NCBI GenBank assembly: GCA_012295275.1
Contig: CM022679.1
Location: forward strand, 19,348,342 to 19,408,341
From: Chrysomallon squamiferum
Taxonomy: Eukaryota; Mollusca; Gastropoda; Neomphalida; Peltospiridae
Direction of reading: 5' to 3'
DNA length: 60,000 bases
Part shown: piece after piece, positions 52,397 through 60,000 of the stretch
How positions within the stretch are numbered: position 1 is the stretch's first letter
Layout of the letters: each line of letters begins with the position of its first letter
The notes under the pieces: model-generated
Told to the model about the DNA's origin: nothing
Databases searched by the model: none
The model's input: the letters and a program-made list of their open reading frames with translations, nothing else
Program-made: the position numbers and the translations under genes

Positions 52397-52813
52397 AAAT
52401 ATTAAGTATGTATATATAAAATATATTTTTTTTATTATTATTTTATTTATTAATTATTTTTATTTTTATTTTTTACTAGTTGTAAAATATATGTCATCTT
52501 TTTTAATTCTAATTTTTTATAACAATTTAAAAAAAAAAAAAATAGAGTCATGAAAAAGATATAATAAATATCTATGCATGTACGGGTAATGGAAAGAGCG
52601 ATTCAAATTCAATCCATTTCCAAATTTAAAACTATCCGGTTTTTAGAGGGGCCCCAAATCATTCACGTATATGTTTTGACCATACGTTCGTGTACCCTTA
52701 CATGCATCGTGTATTAAGTCTAGTAGTCTCTGCAAGCTTGTGTCATCCGAAACTGGATTTTTTAAACGCAGAAAAAGTTTTAACACATCTGAAAGTTTGC
52801 TAGTGAAATTCAT
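45973..52813 (-). CDS. BRAT1: BRAT1 (BRCA1-associated ATM activator 1), complete, 11 exons
   Basis: Exons in transcript order: 52696-52813, 51920-52213, 51409-51615, 50574-50769, 50108-50224, 48861-49041, 48373-48520, 47875-47960, 47437-47623, 47019-47191, 45973-46638. They join in frame to 790 aa; human BRAT1 is 821 aa. The N-terminus (NPVSDDTSLQRLLDLI) matches human PVADDTCLEKLLDW. HEAT-type helices follow, with the conserved blocks LEKRLVDTQWEIRDTAIEGI, DTDSYVRASSFSLLAEI and DFDWEVKCKVLKF. The C-terminus LLDDILRAESVEVT...DCY matches human LLQDMLATGG...DCY. BRAT1 was first linked to BRCA1/ATM signalling and is now known as a partner of the INTS9-INTS11 endonuclease module of Integrator. Exon 5 uses a weak donor (AAAAG|GTTCAA), chosen because it alone keeps frame. 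Five of ten introns split an Asp codon after its G. Confidence 0.93.
47679..47702 (+). repeat. Poly-T tract
   Basis: About 24 T in BRAT1 intron 8. It is A-rich on the transcribed strand, so it does not serve as a polypyrimidine tract. Confidence 0.8.
49097..49142 (+). repeat. (CA)n imperfect microsatellite
   Basis: CA runs interrupted by AAC, about 55 nt upstream of BRAT1 exon 6. Confidence 0.85.
52348..52395 (+). repeat. (ATT)n microsatellite
   Basis: About 16 ATT units in BRAT1 intron 1. Confidence 0.88.
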
Positions 52814-52922
52814 GGTCTAGAACGTAAAAGACACAAGAGAAGATAACTCCAATCTTGTTCCTGCTATTCGGCCATTTTCTTTATAGCTCCACTACCGGGG
52901 CACGTCAAGGGCATATTCAACA
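52814..52922. promoter_or_regulatory. Compact bidirectional promoter, BRAT1 (minus) / UQCRC2 (plus)
   Basis: Only 109 bp separate the two start codons, so both 5' UTRs and the core promoter must fit here or overlap the coding starts. The stretch is clearly less AT-rich than the surrounding introns. It holds a YY1-like site at 52870-52878 (AAAATGGCC on the minus strand) and a CRE/E-box-like CACGTCA at 52901-52907. No convincing TATA box faces either gene. Paired divergent promoters with YY1-like sites are common for nuclear genes of mitochondrial proteins. The motif calls are by eye. Confidence 0.65.
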
Positions 52923-55900
52923 ATGGCATCACGAGCATGTAGAACGCTTGCAAGACCATTGCAGGTAATTCTCGATAATGGTTTACACTATATTTGGGCA
53001 ACGAGTTAAACTAAAACTAAAATTTGAACGCAGTGTTGGTTAAAATATTCGTTAAATTTAACATGTTGCGAAAACAAATCACATAACCTCTGATAATCAA
53101 ACATGATTAACATCGTGACGATTAATATTCGGATTGTGGCAGTTTTAAGCATAGCATGCTGACACGGGATTATCATTTAATAATGCCATGAAATATTCAT
53201 CAGCAATAAATTATGTTTTTCTTTAAACTAAATTGTTTATAGTCAGAGCCTAGTGTATGTTAGAATTGTTATTCAGTGATCATCTATCATTCAATCAATG
53301 TGAATGTCATTAATTATTCAATGTCATTATAGTTATGCAAATATGTGGATCAGTAATAATAATATTCAACCTATGATTAAACAAATAACATTGCTGTATT
53401 AAATTATATTAAATATTAAGGAAACTGTGTGGATTTTTAGTTTCAGAAATAAGTTTTTTGCCATTGAGGCAGTGTGACCGAGAATGCAAGCTTATTTTAA
53501 TTTCGAAATAATGTGCAGTTAGCATTAGTTAATGAAAGGCAATGACTTTAAATCACATGCATCATGATCATGTTGATCATGAAGTGATTTGAAAAAAGGA
53601 CAACAGCTAATATTTGATGTCTGATCAAAATCCTTTAATTGAAGTGTTGCTTCTAAACTTTAACACATGAAATTCGGGAAATAACCATAAAATGAATGAA
53701 AAATAAACAAAAAATGTTTATTTTAATATATGTCCGTATAACTTTTAATTTTATTTGATTAAAAATTGTCAGCAACCTGATAAGATTTGACTTCTGTTAT
53801 CCATTTAGGGAATGGTCATTAAAAGTAATGAATTTATATTCATCTAAGTCCAGTTTTTGAAAATTTGAATAATTTTGTCAGTTTAATAGTTTTATGGAAA
53901 ATAAGTTGAATGTTTTTTAATTGTTTTTGTTTTCAATCACTGAGACACTGATTACGGTTTTACCTTTTACTCTTTTTGGTGTGAATGTCTTTGAAATGAG
54001 CAGCTTTATTTCAAGTAAGTTATTAAATTTAGATTTTAAAATGTGTATTTTTAAATAAACATTTCATCTTTTTAGGGTCGAGTATTTTCCAGCCAGGCTG
54101 CACCTGCAAGATCAGAACCATCACCATCTTTGCCAAAACAAGGACCTAAGGTTTTGTATATGTGTATCAAGAATGGAATTATTTGAAACAAATTCTGTTA
54201 AAATATATATTTTTTAATTTACAAATACTCTTCAGTGTGAATGAATATTTTAGTGGTGTTCATTTTTTTAAATTATTTTTTTTATTTTAATTTAAAAAAA
54301 GTTAAACATTCTATCATGCATAATATTTTTTTCACAGTTTAATGATATAATGATGTTTTCTTATTTTCAGTTGACTAAGCTGTCAAATGGAGTTCTTGTT
54401 GCTTCCCTTGAAAACTATGCTCCTGTAGCTAGAGTGTCTGTTGTTGTCAATGGGGGCTCCAGGTTTGAAGAAGGTCAAGATGTTGGAGTCACCCACTGTC
54501 TCAGGATTGCTGCTGGACTGGTATTATAAATATAACTTGTTTCATTACAAAATCTTAATATTAATTACTAAAGTACAGATGATATAAATGTTTCAAAAAA
54601 GAAAAGAAAAAGAAAGTTATGATCTGATTTGTTGTTCTTGCTGAACACATTTGTCTAATTGCAGACTAATGCCAAGTCTACAAAGTTTGGAATTACTAAA
54701 AACATTCAACAAATTGGTGGTGACATGAAGTGAGTTTTGTATTTCTTTCATTACAATAATGTTAACTTCAAATATTAGCCATGCATTTCACAATAAATAA
54801 AAATGGAGGTTAAACATGTTTTGAAATATTAAAATATCACCTAAAATCTTTTATTTTAATGAAGTTACATAACTAGTGTTCTTTCAGATCTAACAACTTC
54901 AGTAAAATATTTTGAGCTATATTTTCTTTTTGATAAACATACTAAATCAAAAATGTTTTTATTATCAGTTTAAAAAGAAAAAGTCAGAATATTTATGTTC
55001 AGTTAAGTTTATTTATTTATTCATTCATTTGTTTTTGTTTTGTGTTTTTCATTTACCTTGCTGTGAACATAATACTATTTGTTTAGTCTGTATATTTTAC
55101 TGGTTATTGCACTTCCACTGACATTGACTTTCAGGTGCATGTCATCCAGAGAGTACATGTATTACACTGTTGAATGTAACAGAGATCATGCGTAAGTAAA
55201 CAGCTCACAAAATCTAACTTATAAATTAACCATTTGAAGTATTTAAAGATTAAGAAGAGCATCTGATCTGTTATTTACACAAAGTAGAATGAAGTATCTT
55301 TAAGGTTTTCTTTTTAATGTAAAATGGATATGGAGAAATTTTTTTATGTGCTAAGTTGTCATTGAATAAACATACAAATAAGAAAGAAAAATGATGAAGA
55401 ATTATGGTTTTAAACAGAAAATACAGTTTTTACTGAGTTCTTTAATGAACAGTTTGAACTATTATACCTGTAACTTGTAAATCTAAATTATATCTATTTA
55501 AAAACGCATTTCAGACCAGTAGCAATGAACTATCTGAGAGACATCACTACAACTCCAGCTTTTAAACCATGGGAGGTATCAGATGTTCAGTCCCAGTTGA
55601 GATTGGACTTGGCCATCATGAAAACTCAGCCACATGTCCGTAAGTTTTATGTGTTCAAATCACAACCATAATCTGTTGAAATGTATCAGAAATAGAATGT
55701 GAAATGCAGATGATCTAAAATCTGGACCAGTTAAAATTACATTGAAATATTATTTACACAGAAAAATAACTCTGTTTTATTTACTTATATTTGAACAAAA
55801 GGTTTTTACATTATTGAAATTCTAAAACAAATTATTTATTATTTAAGTTATTTGCAGTAGGGGGCAATAATAACACTGACAAATGGATATTTTAGCAAAT

Positions 55901-58282
55901 GATTTGTTATATCTGTAGATCTTTATTTCAATTTGTTTCATGTGTTAAAATGTCTACAGTCCCACAGGTTCTTAATATCCATAAAAGTTCAGCATTTCAT
56001 AGATGTTAAATTTAAATACTTAAATACCCTTGTATTTCAGGAGGATGTTCAAAAGTCAATAAAAATCTATAAAAAAAAAATATGTTTGATGTTTACCAAA
56101 ATTCTGTTGATCATGTTTCTTATACCAGTGTTTCAATCAGAAAAAAGTTTTTTCTGAATTCCTTTGCTGAATGTATTGTCGGCTGTGGTATGAGAGCACC
56201 CAAGTGCTGATCACTGTTTGATGCTTTGATCTTAATCCAACATTATGGTTTATCTGCATATCATGTAGCTCCTGAGAGATCTATAAAATCATAATTATCT
56301 GGCCCTTATAAGTTTTAAAGTCCACATATGTGAATAATGTAGACAAATAAAAGTATTTTTGTTGATTTTTCTTTATTTACATTGGTCCTCTTATTTAATA
56401 TAAATTTCTCATAATTATATTTGTTTTGTTTTTAGGAGTTTTTGAAATGCTACACAAGGCTGCTTTCAGAAATGCACTTGGAAACTCTTTGTATGCACCT
56501 AAGCATATGATTGGCAAGTTCTCAAGTGAACAGGTACACATGTCACTTGCTGTTATTTGTAAAGTTCAGTAAATCTGTTTCAAATTAATTTACATTAAAT
56601 TGTTACCAAAATACATCATTAAACCTCATCTTATAATTATTATTATTGTTATTTTCATTATTATTAAATTATTAACTGTTTATACTTATATATAAAACAA
56701 AAATCTTTCAAGATAGAACTCATCACTTATAGAAACCTCTATAGAGCATTATATGTATGTTAAACAGTGTTTTTATTCACTAAAAATAAGATAATTTCTT
56801 TTTTCGTCACTGTATGGCTTTTAAACATTTGTTAAAACTATGACAGCTAATGCACTATGTCAAGAACTACTATACAAGTGGTCGTATGGCCGTGGTTGGA
56901 GTTGGAGTGGATCACGATTACCTAGTATCAGAGGCAAATAAATTGAAACCATTTGACAGCACTGGTGCTGAAGGCGCAAAAGCCCAGTATCATGGAGGTT
57001 AGTTTCCATATTTGGGAGGGGGGGGGCGCGAGTCTAATTTTTATTGGTTTTTAGTTTTATTGTGGGGTTTTTTGCTAAAATAATTTCATGAAATAGGAAA
57101 AGTAAATAATGAAATAAATTTTTAATCATGCAGCATATTTATTTTTATCATATTTTTAAAAATATAAATATTAAATTATTTTGATATTTTCATGTAACTC
57201 AAATGTATTAGTATATTTTTATATTTTATTTTAGGTGAGCTCAGAAAAGCCACAGACTCAGAGTTAACATATTCTGCCATAGCAGTAGAAGGTCCAAGGT
57301 AGGTATTTGTTTCATTCATGTTCTGATTTTTCAGCTCAAAACTTTTTCTGTTTCTTTTTATTACAGTTTTTATTTAAAACTGAAAAGAACCATTTTGAAA
57401 GGCATATATTTTTTTTATAACAGTTCCACTTGGTAGAAGTAATAAAATAAATTATATTTTTGATATTTTGATAAGGAGTCATTAATCTGTAATAAATCAT
57501 TTTAAATGGTATTCACTGGCAAAATCTTCATTTCTTTATCTTAATAGTTATTAAAATTCTTTCAGTCTTGCAAGTAAAGATCTGTTGAGTTCTGGAATTC
57601 TTCAACATGTAATGGGAATTGGTCCACATGTGAAGTGGGGAACAGACAACTCGTCAAGAGTTGGTCATGCAGTCAGTCAGTGTACTGGATTGCCTCGTGC
57701 TGTGAGTGTTGTTTTTAGTTTTCTTGGTACAGATGTGATGTTGTATATGAACACAAACACATTGTAAAACATGTCCAGATGTATACATTAGTGTGTATTA
57801 TCTGGCAAATATTCTCTAAAATTAGGAGGAAAACGGATATTAAAGTTTATTTGCATTACATATATTTGTGTTCTCTTAATTTATCAGTAAGATGTTTATC
57901 AATCAGTATATGAATTATTTTCAATTAATGTCAGCATTTTGAAGTGCTTGATTGTTTGAAGAACAATTGTTTTGTAATAAAAATGTTAAAATTATTTTTT
58001 GATCACCTTGTAGGTGTCATGTTTCAGTGCTAATTACACTGATGGTGGCTTGTTTGGATTCTTTGCCATCACTCAGCCTGAGGATTCAGAGAAGGTAAAT
58101 TTGAGATAAGAGTATAAACTAAAAAGTTAATTTTGTTGTTCAGTTTTCTTCTAAATTACTATGATCTTTTTTTTTTTTTTCCTTCTGTCTTTAAGAGATA
58201 ATGTTAAAAGAAAAAAGTAGTGTTTTAATCAACCAGGATATATTATTTTTCATTCACAAAATTAATTTCTGTGACTAATAAG

Positions 58283-58321
<39 letters not shown>

Positions 58322-59322
58322 TTTGTTTGTCATTACCATTAAACATCTTTTTCTATTTGTAATTTCAGGTTTTGAAGACTGTTACTGAACAATTTGTTTC
58401 TTTAACCAAAACAGGCATCAAGGATGAGGAATTTTCTAGAGCCAAGTATGTTTTTGTTTTATTAAACGTTTGACAAATACTGTTCATACATAATTGTCAG
58501 TAGCATACCTTCTGGTGTAAGTTTCATTTTTAAACAATTAGATTTCATTCAAGTTTAATAGCTCCAGTCTAAAAGTTTTTGTATTTTAAAAATAAATGAA
58601 TCAAAGTGGTGCCACTGATCATTGCAGTTTAGGAACAGTTACATTTATTGTACTGTTTAACTTAGTTTGGTTTCATGTCAGGAATATTCATATTTAAATT
58701 AATTTATTCCTTTAAAATATTTAATTTGTTTTTGTAATTTTCAGAACTCAGCTGAAGAGTCAAATTGCCATGTTTTTTGAAAAGAATGACAACATTTTGA
58801 TTGATCTGGCAGAGCAGGCTCTTGGACACCAGCAAATTACCTCCATGGAGGAAATCTTTAAACTTGTGGATGGTGTTGCCAAAGATGATGTGGTCAAAGT
58901 AAGTATAAATAATTCCAAATGTTTAGTTGCTAGATCATAGAATGACCACTGACAGTTTGAAGACATTGTTAGAGGTAGCAAAGAAAATTCAGTTATTTAA
59001 ATTATGTAATGGAGGCTAATGTTAGATTCTTGTTTGTTTTTTTAGCAGTTAACTATTAAATAAAACAGCTGGATATTTTCTTAAATGACATTTGTTGTTT
59101 TCACCAATGACTTTAGAATACAGAGACCTGTGATTAAGAACATTTGTCATCATTTATCTAGATGTTTTATTGACAATCCTGATAATTATTAAACTTTTTA
59201 ATTTTATTTTTATTATTATTATTCTTTTGCAGCTGGCTGCCAAAATGGTTAAAGGAAAACCATCCATGGCAACCCTCGGCAACATCTCCAAGACACCATA
59301 TGTTGATCAGTTGTACAAATAA
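52923..59322 (+). CDS. UQCRC2: UQCRC2: cytochrome bc1 complex core subunit 2, mitochondrial, complete, 14 exons
   Basis: Exons: 52923-52964, 54076-54150, 54371-54520, 54665-54729, 55135-55191, 55515-55639, 56436-56533, 56847-56997, 57235-57298, 57566-57701, 58014-58094, 58369-58445, 58745-58898, 59233-59322. They join in frame to 454 aa (human 453). The N-terminus (MASRACRTLARPLQGRVFSS) is basic, lacks acidic residues and resembles a matrix-targeting presequence with a cleavage region around RVF/SS. The mature part is an M16-family fold: TKLSNGVLVASLENYAPVAR, YYTVECNRDH, GRMAVVGVGVDHDYL, GGPHVK-type IGPHVKWG, and the C-terminal TPYVDQLYK. The M16 zinc motif HxxEH is replaced by HCLRI, as expected for this non-catalytic core subunit of respiratory complex III on the matrix side. 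All introns are GT-AG. Confidence 0.97.
52965..54075 (+). other. UQCRC2: Intron 1 of UQCRC2
   Basis: It separates the first 14 codons of the targeting presequence from the rest. Its first 250 bp are less AT-rich and lack simple repeats, as is common near a promoter. No other feature was recognised. Confidence 0.55.
58283..58317 (+). repeat. (TA)n microsatellite
   Basis: About 17 TA units in UQCRC2 intron 11. Confidence 0.88.
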
Positions 59323-60000
59323 CTATTTTGTAATAGTATTTTTTTTTTTACATCTGTAACATAAAATGTGAAGATACAGATATTTTGAACAGAAGAAATA
59401 ATGAAGTGGATCAGAAACATGTTTGCACTGTCATTTTAGAGACTGATATATAAACTGACAGATTGTGCTTGTGAAATTTGGAAATATTGACAAATAGATT
59501 GAATTGAACACTATTTAGAAGAGTTTCTTATTTATTTTTTTCATGATTTTAATTCTAAAATATAAAGCCATTTGATAAATTAAGTTTTCTGAATAATAGA
59601 TTAATAATTATCAATGCAAAAATTATTGGATTGGTAAAGCATCCTTCATTTAAAAAGATTGCTTATGCAGTGAGTTTGGAATGAAGATGAAATTGCCAAT
59701 AAATTACAACTGAATTTATTTTTGGAGTTTTTTTTTCTCCCATTTGCTTACACAAAGATATTAGTGGAGTTACAATGCAAAATACATTAAACGTTACCAT
59801 ATCTGGCAGATTTTACAAGATATTTACAAAAAGTACTAGACATCCAAAATAAAAGAAATCCTAAGATTGCATGTTATTTGCTTTCACAAAATAAGAGATG
59901 TTTTGCAAACCACAAAACAAATTATTCTCTTTTAAAAAATGCAAGTATGGAAACAAATTAAAATTAGCCTCCAGTGAATTTGAATATTTCCACCCAAGAA
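59323..60000 (+). other. UQCRC2 3' UTR and downstream flank
   Basis: The 3' UTR probably runs from 59323 to about 59720, ending near the AATAAA at 59698-59703. The remaining 280 bp are AT-rich and hold nothing I recognise. Confidence 0.55.
59698..59703 (+). terminator. Candidate UQCRC2 polyadenylation signal
   Basis: AATAAA, about 375 nt after the stop codon, followed within 20-40 nt by a T/G-rich run, the usual downstream element. Confidence 0.5.

Noticed and set aside
54371-54520. UQCRC2 as an active mitochondrial processing peptidase
   Set aside because: The zinc motif HxxEH is absent (HCLRI), and the protein matches the non-catalytic core-2 subunit along its whole length.
1-60000. CRISPR arrays, operons, toxin or viral genes, rRNA or tRNA genes, a novel multi-gene system
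   Set aside because: Nothing in the sequence supports any of these; the coding content is four ordinary animal nuclear genes. A tRNA search was by eye only and is not conclusive.

Overview
The window is from an animal nuclear genome. It is strongly AT-rich, the genes are split by GT-AG introns, and microsatellites (ATT, TG/CA, TA, TTTA) and homopolymer runs are scattered through the non-coding DNA. The encoded proteins are animal-type: a MICAL-like adaptor, a centriolar WD-repeat protein, BRAT1 and a mitochondrial complex III core subunit. I infer an invertebrate, but I cannot name the phylum from sequence alone. I see no bacterial, viral, CRISPR or intact transposon content, and no tRNA or rRNA gene.

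Four protein-coding genes fill the window in the order minus, plus, minus, plus. (1) 615-20735, minus: a MICAL-like protein (CH domain, half LIM domain, long disordered linker, bMERB coiled coil), 11 coding exons, about 1221 aa. (2) 26870-45189, plus: WDR90/POC16, 41 coding exons, about 1846 aa, with an N-terminal CFAP20-like domain and WD40 arrays. (3) 45973-52813, minus: BRAT1, 11 exons, about 790 aa, ending in the conserved Asp-Cys-Tyr. (4) 52923-59322, plus: UQCRC2, 14 exons, 454 aa. I rebuilt the exons by hand from splice sites, reading-frame continuity across every junction, and remembered human orthologues. All four reading frames stay open from start to stop.

WDR90 and BRAT1 converge, with 783 bp between their stops. 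BRAT1 and UQCRC2 diverge from a very compact shared promoter, with 109 bp between start codons. MICAL-like and WDR90 diverge from a broad spacer of about 6 kb rich in simple repeats. The genes do not form one pathway: they serve membrane and actin traffic, centriole structure, Integrator/DNA-damage biology and respiration.

No new multi-gene system is evident. The points most worth a second look are the half LIM domain and repeated Trp motifs in the MICAL-like protein, the compact BRAT1/UQCRC2 promoter, the retained DCY end of BRAT1, a 10-nt first coding exon and a GC-AG intron in WDR90, and several unannotated repeats. These include an approximately 88-bp sequence present once near the MICAL-like gene and once inside WDR90.
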